Origin: Anaerolineaceae bacterium | GTDB lineage: Bacteria > Chloroflexota > Anaerolineae > Promineifilales > Promineifilaceae | DNA: 37,308 nt | Direction of reading: 5' to 3' | Assembly: GCA_002699125.1 (NCBI GenBank) | Contig: PABI01000039.1 | Span: 1-37,308 of the forward strand | Shown here: piece by piece, positions 25,279 through 32,259 of the stretch | Position numbering within the stretch: position 1 is the first letter of the stretch | Layout: every line of letters begins with the position of its first letter | Made by a program: the position numbers and the translations under genes | Notes under the pieces: generated by a model | Told to the model about the DNA's origin: nothing | Databases searched by the model: none | The model's input: the letters and a program-made list of their open reading frames with translations, nothing else

Positions 25279-26507
25279 GCCTGCACCTCCACGCTTAATT
25301 GGGGTTCGTCATCTTTTTCTGAGGAAGAGGGGCTGTCTAGAGAAACGCGGCGATTGGCCCGTTTGCGGACAAAATAGTCCGTGCTTACAACGAAGAGGAC
25401 AACCAACCCTAAAATGGCGGTGATAAGCACCTGGGGAATTTGCATGGCGCGCTGCATTTTGTCGCCACCCACCAGCAGGCCGCCAAACAAAATGGAGGAG
25501 GGGATGATGCCCAGCGGGTGCAGCTTGCCAAACAGAGCGGCGACAATGCCCGAGAAACCGTAACCGGCGGAAACGGCCGTTGGCTCAAACATCCGGTGGT
25601 GCAGCCCCAAAATCTCGACTGCGCCGGCCAGTCCGGCAAACATGCCGCTCAGCGTCATTGAGAGTACCATCGTGCGCTCAACCATCATGCCGGCGTAGCG
25701 CGAAGCGTGTGGATTCAGCCCCACAGAACGAATGCGGTACCCAATAGTGGTGCGCCACAGCAGCATGTACACCAAAATGGCAGCCAAGATAGCCAGAAAC
25801 AGCCCGGTGTGCAGCCGTGAAGGTTCAACGAGGACGCCGTATAATTCGGCCGTATAGCCAGACAATCCCAGCTCTTCGGCCGATTTGGTTAGTCCTAGCG
25901 ATTGGGCCAGATCCGTAAAACGAGGCAGATCGTACAGGCGGGCCAGACGGGCCGAGTGCGGAATGTTGGTGCCTGCTTCAATTTCTGCCGGGTCCATCAT
26001 ACGGCCGCGCAGCAAGAAAAACCCAACCTGAATGGCAATCTGGTTCATCATGATCGTGCTGAGAATTTCATTGACCCCCAGCCTGGCTTTGAGATAGCCA
26101 GGAATAGCGCCCCAGATAGCGCCCATAAAGGCACCAGCCACCATACCAATCAGGATGCCTGCGAAGGCCGGCAGGCTTTCCCCCATCTCCACGACCACAA
26201 ATGTGGTTAGTAGTGACCCAACAATGATTTGTCCTTCAGCCCCGATATTGATGACGCCACCGCGAAAGGCGATAGCGATTCCCAGGCCGACCAACATCAG
26301 AGGAATCGCCTTTACCAATGTGTCAGAAAGGCCGTTTTTATTACCAAACGCGCCCACAAACAGCGCCTGATACGCTTCAAGAGGATTGACGCCTTGCAGC
26401 AGCAGGAGGATCGCACCGATTAAAAATGCGGCCAAAACTGCGGCAAATGGCAGCAGTACGTCATAAAGACGTTGGAAAAATAAGCTGTCAAACCTGTTTT
26501 TTTGCAC
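25275..26507 (-). CDS. ABC transporter permease, BMP/nucleoside type (first permease)
   Basis: A 410-aa permease with about ten hydrophobic segments, like NupP. The GTG at 26507 is preferred over the frame start at 26543 because AGGAGGAG sits about 6 bp upstream; the longer version adds an unlikely polar leader. Typical loops are IAFRGGVINIGAEGQIIVGS near residue 80 and GYRIRSVGLNPHASRYAGM, the ATPase-contact loop. An approximately 30-residue charged C-terminal tail ends at the overlap with the next permease. It is the first gene after a structured leader (26541-26604), so the ABC operon probably starts here. Confidence 0.93.
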   Translation of the reverse strand: MQKNRFDSLFFQRLYDVLLPFAAVLAAFLIGAILLLLQGVNPLEAYQALFVGAFGNKNGLSDTLVKAIPLMLVGLGIAIAFRGGVINIGAEGQIIVGSLLTTFVVVEMGESLPAFAGILIGMVAGAFMGAIWGAIPGYLKARLGVNEILSTIMMNQIAIQVGFFLLRGRMMDPAEIEAGTNIPHSARLARLYDLPRFTDLAQSLGLTKSAEELGLSGYTAELYGVLVEPSRLHTGLFLAILAAILVYMLLWRTTIGYRIRSVGLNPHASRYAGMMVERTMVLSMTLSGMFAGLAGAVEILGLHHRMFEPTAVSAGYGFSGIVAALFGKLHPLGIIPSSILFGGLLVGGDKMQRAMQIPQVLITAILGLVVLFVVSTDYFVRKRANRRVSLDSPSSSEKDDEPQLSVEVQA

Positions 26508-26540
26508 GCTCTCTCCTCCTACTCGCCAAAACGATTCCCG

Positions 26541-26604
26541 CACGATTTAGCTGCTTTGCAGCAGGAACTCTGTTTGTGGAAATGATTCTGGTCAGCAAAT
26601 CGTG
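26541..26604 (-). promoter_or_regulatory. Structured leader upstream of the ABC operon, mutually exclusive pairings
   Basis: CACGATTT (26541-26548) can pair with AAATCGTG (26597-26604), extended by GCTG/CAGC with one bulge. The same GCTGC (26550-26554) can instead pair with GCAGC (26558-26562) across a 3-nt loop. This resembles a switching leader but is short, and no known riboswitch class is recognised. A weak promoter candidate (TATCAT at about 26630) lies upstream on the minus strand. Confidence 0.3.
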
Positions 26605-26651
26605 AGCTCTCCCCTGGTTGGCTCTATGATATTGTAATGGTGCGGCATTTA

Positions 26652-26692
26652 AACTAGGTGAGGTTTACAAAAAGATGAAACCCCACCTAGTT
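26652..26692 (-). terminator. Hairpin after the PLP enzyme gene
   Basis: AACTAGGTGAGGTTT (26652-26666) and AAACCCCACCTAGTT (26678-26692) form a 15-bp stem with one mismatch and an 11-nt loop, 13 bp beyond the stop codon at 26705. There is no long U-tract after it on the minus strand, so it may be an imperfect terminator or an mRNA-protecting hairpin. It separates the yge genes from the ABC operon. Confidence 0.6.
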
Positions 26693-26704
26693 GAATTTTA
26701 TAGT

Positions 26705-28180
26705 TTAGGACAGTTTTTGGAGTAGCCCGGTCTTTTCGTTGAACTGCTCAATCAATTGGTCGATTTCGTCAGCCTTCCCCGGGATGCTTTCCCAGTAGCT
26801 GTCATCGTACCATTGGGCCTGGATTTCATCGTAGGTTTTGCCCTGCTGCTCGACCCAGGTGTAATATTTGAGGTTGTGGATACGTTTACGGCCGTAATAC
26901 CCCAGCTCTTCCACATGATCAATGCTTTGTCCCAGCAAATAACGATGAAATGCGCCGGCCGCTTCCAGTGCAGTAAACGGGCCTTCACTTTCACGCAGTT
27001 CTGCGACGCGGCTGTGATACATCTCCATTGAATCTGTTGCCACCGTCATGACCACATCTTGCCCGGTTAGCTCATAATATTTGGCAAACTTAATCGCCGA
27101 CAGTGTGTTAGCAATGCCAGAGATGCCCAGAAGTGGCAGCTGCTCCACCACATCCGCGGCAACACCTTGCTCCACCAAATATTCTTGCCCCGACGGCTCA
27201 TTAAACAGCCGTGTCAATGCCATGCTGGCCTCGTCATCAATGGCCATCACCATGTCGGTATTCTTCACATTGTGAATCCACGGCACATGCTTGTCGCCAA
27301 TGCCTTCGATGCGGTGTGCCCCAAAGCCATTGTTTAGTAGGGTAGGGCATTGCAGCGCTTCACTAGCCACAACCTTGCTCTCGGGGAACAGTTTCTTGAG
27401 ATAATCACCCGCAGCAATGGTGCCCGCCGAGCCAGTTGTGACGGTCAGGCCACGATACCGATCTTTTGGCCCCATGATTTGCTTCAGCACTTCCTCAATG
27501 GCCGGCCCTGTTACCTCATGGTGCCATAAATAGTTACCGAACTGGTCAAACTGGTTAAAAATCACGAGGTCTTCGCCAGAATTGCGCAGCTCCCAGCACT
27601 TATCAAAAATTTCCTTGACGTTACTCTCCGAGCCGGGCGTTTTGATCGTTTCGCCCGCGACTTGAGCCAGCCAATCGAAGCGCTCCTGGCTCATCCCTTC
27701 CGGCAAAATCGCCACGGATTCACAGGCCAGCAAATTGGAGTCGTAGGCGCCGCCCCGGCAGTAATTACCGGTAGAAGGCCAGACCGCTTTTTGCGTCGTC
27801 GGATCGAACTGGCCGGTGACCAGCGTGGGCACCAAGCAGCCAAACGCTGCCCCAACCTTATGCGCCCCGGTAGGAAACCACTTACCAATGACCAGCACAA
27901 TTCGTGCCGACACGCCTGTCAACGCAGAAGGCAGCTCCAAGTAATTGACGCCACCAAAGTCGCCGCCACGGTCCAGAGGCTCATTGTGCCAGGTGATGCG
28001 GAACAAATTGAGCGGATTTAGATCCCAAAGCCCAACATTATGCAATTGTTGGCGAATTGAATCGGGAATTAGCTGAGGATTCCGCATTTGGCGGAAGGTG
28101 GGAATAATAATATTGCGTTCTTTGGCCCGCTCAACAGCACGGGCTAATGCATCTTCGTTGTGGGTTTGTAAATCAATCAT
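26705..28180 (-). CDS. PLP-dependent fold-type II enzyme (TrpB/cysteine-synthase-like), yge-cluster associated
   Basis: A 491-aa enzyme of the beta family of PLP proteins. The Schiff-base lysine is probably Lys108 in PTGAHKVGAAFG, which is like the TGAHK of TrpB. The substrate/carboxylate loop STGNYCRGGA is at 136-145 and the phosphate-binding loop TTGSAGTIAAG at about 248-258. It is about 90 residues longer than YgeX (2,3-diaminopropionate ammonia-lyase, about 400 aa) and does not show YgeX's motifs. Its position after YgeW and YgeY makes it a candidate for the amine-eliminating step; that is inference. The ATG at 28180 is preferred because the longer start at 28222 would be coded by a palindromic element. 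It has no clear ribosome site. Confidence 0.85.
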   Translation of the reverse strand: MIDLQTHNEDALARAVERAKERNIIIPTFRQMRNPQLIPDSIRQQLHNVGLWDLNPLNLFRITWHNEPLDRGGDFGGVNYLELPSALTGVSARIVLVIGKWFPTGAHKVGAAFGCLVPTLVTGQFDPTTQKAVWPSTGNYCRGGAYDSNLLACESVAILPEGMSQERFDWLAQVAGETIKTPGSESNVKEIFDKCWELRNSGEDLVIFNQFDQFGNYLWHHEVTGPAIEEVLKQIMGPKDRYRGLTVTTGSAGTIAAGDYLKKLFPESKVVASEALQCPTLLNNGFGAHRIEGIGDKHVPWIHNVKNTDMVMAIDDEASMALTRLFNEPSGQEYLVEQGVAADVVEQLPLLGISGIANTLSAIKFAKYYELTGQDVVMTVATDSMEMYHSRVAELRESEGPFTALEAAGAFHRYLLGQSIDHVEELGYYGRKRIHNLKYYTWVEQQGKTYDEIQAQWYDDSYWESIPGKADEIDQLIEQFNEKTGLLQKLS

Positions 28181-28193
28181 ATTTATCAATTGG

Positions 28194-28234
28194 GTAATTG
28201 AGTAATTGGACATTTGAACCAATTACTCAATTAC
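28194..28234. repeat. Perfect GTAATTGAGTAATTGG inverted repeat
   Basis: Perfect 16-bp arms at 28194-28209 and 28219-28234 are separated by 9 nt, in the 61-bp gap between the ygeW-like stop and the PLP gene start. The right arm is identical to 1474-1489 beside pepF. It is probably a dispersed element of the same style as the GGTAAT elements, and may affect downstream translation of the PLP enzyme. Confidence 0.7.
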
Positions 28235-28241
28235 ATATTTT

Positions 28242-29219
28242 TTAGGACATCGTTAAAGCCATCACGGCTTTCTGTACGTGCAAACGGTTTTCGGCTTCAT
28301 CGTAGACGACACTGTTCGGACCATCAATCACGCCATCGGTTACTTCAATGTTGCGGTCGGCCGGCAGGCAGTGCATGTAGATGGCATCATCTTTGGCCAT
28401 AGCCATGCGCCGTTCGTCGGTGATCCAGTCAGTATATTTCTTACTGATCTCGGCCGACTCGTTTAAATCTTCGGTGGTCAACATGCAGCCCCACGCTTTT
28501 GGATAAACAATGTCCGCATCTTTGAAGCCAGCATCAAAATCATCCAGAATTTCAAAGGAGCCTCGTGATTTGCGGGCATTTTCCTTGGCTTGCTCTACGT
28601 ATTCAGGAATGAGGTTGAATTCCGGCGGATGGGTAAGGCGGACATTCATGCCAAAGCGGGTCATGAGCAAGATGAGGCTGATCGGCACGCTCATTGGTTT
28701 TTGGTAGCTTTTAGCGTAGGCATAACTTACATTAATTGTTTTGCCGCGTGGATCGCCTTTATGTTCAATGATGGTAAGCAAGTCGGCCAAAATTTGGAAC
28801 GGATGAAAATGATCACACTGCATGTTGAGCACGGGCACACGGCTGGCTTCGGCTACGCCGCGAATGTACTGGTTGCCTACACCCCAATCACATTGCCGAA
28901 TGGCGATGCCGTCATTGTACCGGCCCAAAATCTCGCCGATTTCCTTTGCTGTGTCACCGTGGCTGATTTGGGTGGTGGTGCTGTCTATAAATTGGGCATG
29001 GCCGCCAAGTTGAGCCATACCGGCTTCAAAGCTGTTACGGGTACGGGTGCTGGTGAAGAAGAACAGCATCGAGAGCACTTTATCGCGCAGCACGGCGTGG
29101 GGCATCCCCATGGCCCGTTTCCGTTTTAAATCCAGCGCCACGTCGATGATGGTGTCGATTTCGCTCTTGGTCCATTCCTGTGTGGTGATCATGTCGCGTC
29201 CGCGAAGGTGAGTTTGCAT
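28242..29219 (-). CDS. ygeW: Knotted carbamoyltransferase YgeW-like
   Basis: A 325-aa carbamoyltransferase-superfamily protein. The carbamoyl-phosphate motif STRTR (57-61) lies in FFFTSTRTRNSFE. The HPFQ motif is present in DHFHPFQILADLL, and the second substrate motif is MHCLPADR (about 282-289). It has the YgeW features: VSYAYAKSYQKPMSVP in place of ornithine-carbamoyltransferase loops. YgeW proteins sit with xdh, ygeX and ygeY in purine and urate degradation loci; their carbamoyl acceptor is taken to be a ring-fragment amine such as a diaminopropionate derivative. GGAGG is 7 bp before the ATG. It is about 70 residues shorter than E. coli YgeW at the N-terminus, but the domain looks complete. 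It is transcribed after ygeY. Confidence 0.9.
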   Translation of the reverse strand: MQTHLRGRDMITTQEWTKSEIDTIIDVALDLKRKRAMGMPHAVLRDKVLSMLFFFTSTRTRNSFEAGMAQLGGHAQFIDSTTTQISHGDTAKEIGEILGRYNDGIAIRQCDWGVGNQYIRGVAEASRVPVLNMQCDHFHPFQILADLLTIIEHKGDPRGKTINVSYAYAKSYQKPMSVPISLILLMTRFGMNVRLTHPPEFNLIPEYVEQAKENARKSRGSFEILDDFDAGFKDADIVYPKAWGCMLTTEDLNESAEISKKYTDWITDERRMAMAKDDAIYMHCLPADRNIEVTDGVIDGPNSVVYDEAENRLHVQKAVMALTMS

Positions 29220-29250
29220 TTGTTATCCTCCAAAATACTTTAGTTTGTTG

Positions 29251-29270
29251 GTCAAGTTTGAAAACTTGAC
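29251..29270 (-). terminator. Hairpin directly after the ygeY-like gene
   Basis: GTCAAGTTTGAAAACTTGAC is a self-complementary hairpin with 9-bp arms, touching the TAA stop (29271-29273) of the ygeY-like gene. The following minus-strand bases are not U-rich, so it may be an intra-operon processing or attenuating hairpin rather than a full terminator. Confidence 0.5.
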
Positions 29271-30473
29271 TTACTTTATCATCGCTGGCAGCAGCGCGTA
29301 AAATTTAGTTGCTTCTACGACATCTTTCAACGGGACGTGCTCATTTACGGCGTGGGCGTAAATTTCGTTGCCGGGGCCAAAGCCGATGCTGGGAATGCCC
29401 AGCTTGCCGGTCCAGTAGTTACCATTTGTAGAGAAGTCCCACTTGCCCTGGCCAAATGGATCGTCGGTGGGCCACAACATTTTTAAGGCGTTTATGCCTG
29501 CCTGCACAAAGGGATGGTTTTCTTCCAAGGCCCAGGCGGGGAAATATTGCTCATATTCGTAGACGGCCCCTGTGTGGCTGGGTTCTGTGTAAATCAATTT
29601 GCGAATTTCAAAATCGTCTTTGTGTGCTTCAGGAATGATAGCTTCCAGGGCGTTGCGCCAATATTCTTTGGTCTCACCAAAGGTGACGCGGCGGTCAATA
29701 AAGATGGTACATTCATCCGGTACGGCATTGGTGCTGGGGCTGACGCTGGAAACACGGGTGACCGTGACGCGTCCTTGGCCCAGGAATTCATGCGGCTCAA
29801 AATCTTTTTCCATCTCTGAGATGGCTTGGATGACGGGCAGCATTTTGTAGACGGCGTTGTCCCCCATGTAGTTGCTGGCGGCGTGGGCACTGCGGCCTTT
29901 GCAAGTGATCTCCATTTCGATGCGCCCTTTGTGGCCGCGATATACCTTCATATTAGTAGGCTCGCCAATGACGACAAAATCGGGGTGAACACCTTCCCAA
30001 TCATGGAAGGCGGCACAGCCAACGCCATCGCACCACTCTTCGATGTTGCCGAGGACGTAACAGGTGAAACCCTCTAGCAAGCCCAGATCACGAGCCATGG
30101 CCAGACCGTACACCATGCCAGGCGTGCTATTTTTCTCGTCCAAGGCGCCGCGCGCATACAACATGCCATTTTCAACCTTGCCTTTGAAGGGGTCCCATTG
30201 CCATTGGGAAGGATCGCCAATGCCCACGGTGTCAATGTGGGTATCATAGAGGAGGATTTTGGGTCCGCTGCCAATTTTGCCAACGATGGAGCCATATTTG
30301 TCTACATAGACCTCATCATAATTGAGCTTGCGCATCTCTTCGCCTATGCGCTTGCCGACTTCTTCGATGTCGCTGTCCATGCTGGGGATGGCCACAATTT
30401 CACGGAAGAAACGCAAAATATCCTCTTCCGCGTTGGCGACACGCTGGTTGAGGTGCTGAATGGTATCTTTCAT
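29271..30473 (-). CDS. ygeY: YgeY-family M20 hydrolase (selenium-metabolism-linked)
   Basis: A 400-aa M20 peptidase/deacylase-type hydrolase. The metal ligand is His79 in YDTHID (77-81) with catalytic Asp81. The bridging Asp112 lies in GALDEKN, the general base pair Glu145-Glu146 in GNIEEWCDG, and a further ligand is Glu in VIGEPTN. The dimerisation domain has GRSAHAAS, and FGPGNEIYAHAVNEHV carries the last His. YgeY is known from yge/xdh loci in purine and urate breakdown, where it is thought to hydrolyse a ureido or amide intermediate. GAGGA is spaced correctly before the ATG. It is the first minus-strand gene of the region, and the divergent GntR gene starts 270 bp away. Confidence 0.92.
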   Translation of the reverse strand: MKDTIQHLNQRVANAEEDILRFFREIVAIPSMDSDIEEVGKRIGEEMRKLNYDEVYVDKYGSIVGKIGSGPKILLYDTHIDTVGIGDPSQWQWDPFKGKVENGMLYARGALDEKNSTPGMVYGLAMARDLGLLEGFTCYVLGNIEEWCDGVGCAAFHDWEGVHPDFVVIGEPTNMKVYRGHKGRIEMEITCKGRSAHAASNYMGDNAVYKMLPVIQAISEMEKDFEPHEFLGQGRVTVTRVSSVSPSTNAVPDECTIFIDRRVTFGETKEYWRNALEAIIPEAHKDDFEIRKLIYTEPSHTGAVYEYEQYFPAWALEENHPFVQAGINALKMLWPTDDPFGQGKWDFSTNGNYWTGKLGIPSIGFGPGNEIYAHAVNEHVPLKDVVEATKFYALLPAMIK

Positions 30474-30591
30474 TAGTAGTCCTCGTTAACTCTTTGATTT
30501 CGTTTGGGAGCTTTTTGGCAAATGGTTCTGCTACTTGCCTATATTGTCATTATTGTGCAGTATTACACTGAGAAATACAATTGACCTGATT

Positions 30592-30725
30592 GGTCTGACA
30601 AATTTTCTGGTTTTTATCACATTCTTTTTGCCCAGACAAGCAAAAGCGGGATAATCACCTCATTTAAGAGCCAATGATAACCGTAAAAGGTCTGACAATT
30701 ATCATTCTTTTTTGCGACAATTGTC
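30592..30725. promoter_or_regulatory. Divergent ygeY/gntR control region with repeated GGTCTGACAA sites
   Basis: GGTCTGACAA occurs at 30592-30601 and again at 30689-30698. A GACAATTGTC palindrome lies at 30716-30725. On the + strand, CTGACA (30692-30697), an 18-bp spacer and GACAAT (30716-30721) form a plausible gntR promoter, so the palindrome would cover its -10 region, as expected for autoregulation. A related ATTGTCAT..ATTATT..GTGCA string occurs near 30543 and 30720. The sites are proposed, not proven, GntR operators. Confidence 0.4.
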
Positions 30726-30743
30726 ATCATTATTTTGTGCAAT

Positions 30744-31469
30744 ATGGATCAGATAAAATCGAGCATTGAACAGATTGAAGGTACGCTGCGGGAGCGCATT
30801 CAGCGGCGAGCGTATGGACCGGGTGAACGACTGCCTACAGAGTTGGCGCTTACGGCCGAATTCGGCGTTAGCCGGGCCACAATACGAACAGTTTTAACCC
30901 GACTGGCCAGCGAGGGGCTGATCATCCGGCGGCAGGGGGCCGGTACGTATGTGAACCAGCGAGTGGGGGAGGTGAATACGTTGGGTGGGCTGTTGGATTA
31001 CGGCCGTCTCATCACTGAGTCCGGTTATCAGCCCACCATCCAGCCTATTTCCATGGTACAGCGCGAGGCTACTGAGGAAGAAGTTGAACTGCTCAATCTG
31101 GAACCGGGCGAGGCGGTCATGGTGCTGATTCGCTTGTTTTTGGCCGATGAACGGCCGTTTATCCTGGCCACCAATGTTATCCCGCAAGCGCTTTTTACCG
31201 GTGAGGAGGATTTTTATGACGGCCGTTTACCGCTGCACGCCTTCCTCCAACAATATTGCCAACAAACGATTGCCTATGCCATTTACGAAATTAGCCCGAC
31301 GCTGGCCAATGATGATAAAACGATTCATCTGCTGGCTTGCCCACCCGGGCAGCAGCTATTGCAGTTTGCCACCACGTTTTACAATCAGGAAGACCGGCCG
31401 CTCGTTTGGGGGCAGAGCACCTATGATGATTCAGTCGTGAAATTACGTTTCATGCAGCGCTGGGTCTAG
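30744..31469 (+). CDS. GntR family transcriptional regulator with UTRA domain
   Basis: A 241-aa regulator. The N-terminal GntR winged helix contains LRERIQRRAYGPGERLPTE and the HTH ELALTAEFGVSRATIRTVL, with GLIIRRQGAGTYVNQ as the wing. From about residue 75 on it has the UTRA ligand-binding fold typical of the HutC/FarR group, which binds small metabolites. The ATG at 30744 is chosen; the upstream TTG at 30735 has no better ribosome site and the transcript may have a very short leader. It diverges from the ygeY-like gene, so it most probably controls the purine-type catabolic region, with a purine or breakdown product as the likely effector (inferred). Confidence 0.9.
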   Translation: MDQIKSSIEQIEGTLRERIQRRAYGPGERLPTELALTAEFGVSRATIRTVLTRLASEGLIIRRQGAGTYVNQRVGEVNTLGGLLDYGRLITESGYQPTIQPISMVQREATEEEVELLNLEPGEAVMVLIRLFLADERPFILATNVIPQALFTGEEDFYDGRLPLHAFLQQYCQQTIAYAIYEISPTLANDDKTIHLLACPPGQQLLQFATTFYNQEDRPLVWGQSTYDDSVVKLRFMQRWV

Positions 31470-31509
31470 AAGATTTCGTGTAGCAAATAACAACAAAACT
31501 AAAATATCC

Positions 31510-32181
31510 TCACAAAACGGTCACAAACTCTGTCAAATCCTTTTTGTCTAACGCGTGTTGTGGCACCTGTGCATCCTCGGCAGGGTAACCAACGACCAGG
31601 TTGATGTAGGCCCGCTCATTTTTGGGACGCTGTAAAATTTCGCTTAAAAAGCCCATCGGGCTGGGGGTGTGGGTGAGGCAGGCCAGCCCGGCGTTGTGCA
31701 GCGCGGCAATTAAAAAGCCGGTGGCAATGCCCACCGATTCCTGCACGTAATAATGTTTCACGCGCGATCCATCCTCAGTTAACCCGTACGATTGAGCAAA
31801 GATGACAATGAGGCAGCCGGCCCGGTCGATGAACGATTTGTCGGCATCGGTGCCCAAGGGGGCAAGCGCTTCCAGCCATTCTTCAGAAGCGCGCCCGGCG
31901 TAGAAGGCACGCTCTTCCTCTTCGGCCGCCAGCCGGATTTTGTGCTTGATTTCGGGATCGGTAACAACAACAAAATGCCACGGCTGCTGGTTGGCGCCAC
32001 TGGGGGCACGACCGGCCGTTTCCAGGCAGCGCATGATCACCTCCAGCGGCACGGGCTTGTCGGCAAAGTCGCGCGTGCTGTGCCGCTGCTTCATCAGCTC
32101 AAAAAACGCCAGCGCGCGTTGGCCCATTTCTTCTTCGGCAAAGGTTTGCATTTTTAAGGGCACGGATGGGATGGGTTTCAT
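31510..32181 (-). CDS. Nitroreductase-family flavoprotein, iodotyrosine-deiodinase-like
   Basis: A 223-aa FMN enzyme. [15 protein letters not shown] (34-48) and [15 protein letters not shown] (59-73) are the flavin-binding motifs of the nitroreductase fold. The active-site lid resembles iodotyrosine deiodinase: an EEEERAFY string gives Glu90 and Tyr94 at the human spacing, and Lys115 could fill the third contact used to hold the zwitterion of the substrate. The tail has the YPAEDAQVP string, like the YPSKEATVP of human IYD. It would be expected to carry out reductive dehalogenation or a similar reduction of an aromatic amino acid; other nitroreductase substrates remain possible. AAGGAGAG precedes the ATG. 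It is downstream of the HpaH-like gene and may be co-transcribed. Confidence 0.88.
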   Translation of the reverse strand: MKPIPSVPLKMQTFAEEEMGQRALAFFELMKQRHSTRDFADKPVPLEVIMRCLETAGRAPSGANQQPWHFVVVTDPEIKHKIRLAAEEEERAFYAGRASEEWLEALAPLGTDADKSFIDRAGCLIVIFAQSYGLTEDGSRVKHYYVQESVGIATGFLIAALHNAGLACLTHTPSPMGFLSEILQRPKNERAYINLVVGYPAEDAQVPQHALDKKDLTEFVTVL

Positions 32182-32201
32182 GATCTCTCCTTCGTGAGTA
32201 G

Positions 32202-32253
32202 CCTCCCGCAGGTTTATGCCACAACGATAGTCGTTGGCGGAACCTGCGGGAGG
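32202..32253. repeat. Long perfect-stem hairpin between hydratase and nitroreductase genes
   Basis: CCTCCCGCAGGTT (32202-32214) pairs perfectly with AACCTGCGGGAGG (32241-32253), and a nested CAACGA/TCGTTG stem (32222-32236) fills the loop. It lies between the hydratase stop and the nitroreductase ribosome site on the minus strand. No U-tract follows, so it looks more like a REP-type or processing hairpin than a terminator. Confidence 0.65.
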
Positions 32254-32259
32254 TTCGCG

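Noticed and set aside
15378..30473. Selenocysteine codon (in-frame TGA) in the selenium-linked genes
   Set aside because: The XDH, YgeW and YgeY frames are complete without a TGA. The selenium in this XDH family is a labile cofactor, not selenocysteine.
30477..30743. A riboswitch or extra small gene between ygeY and gntR
   Set aside because: The AT-rich region holds no convincing ORF with a ribosome site and no recognised purine aptamer; the repeats fit operators better.
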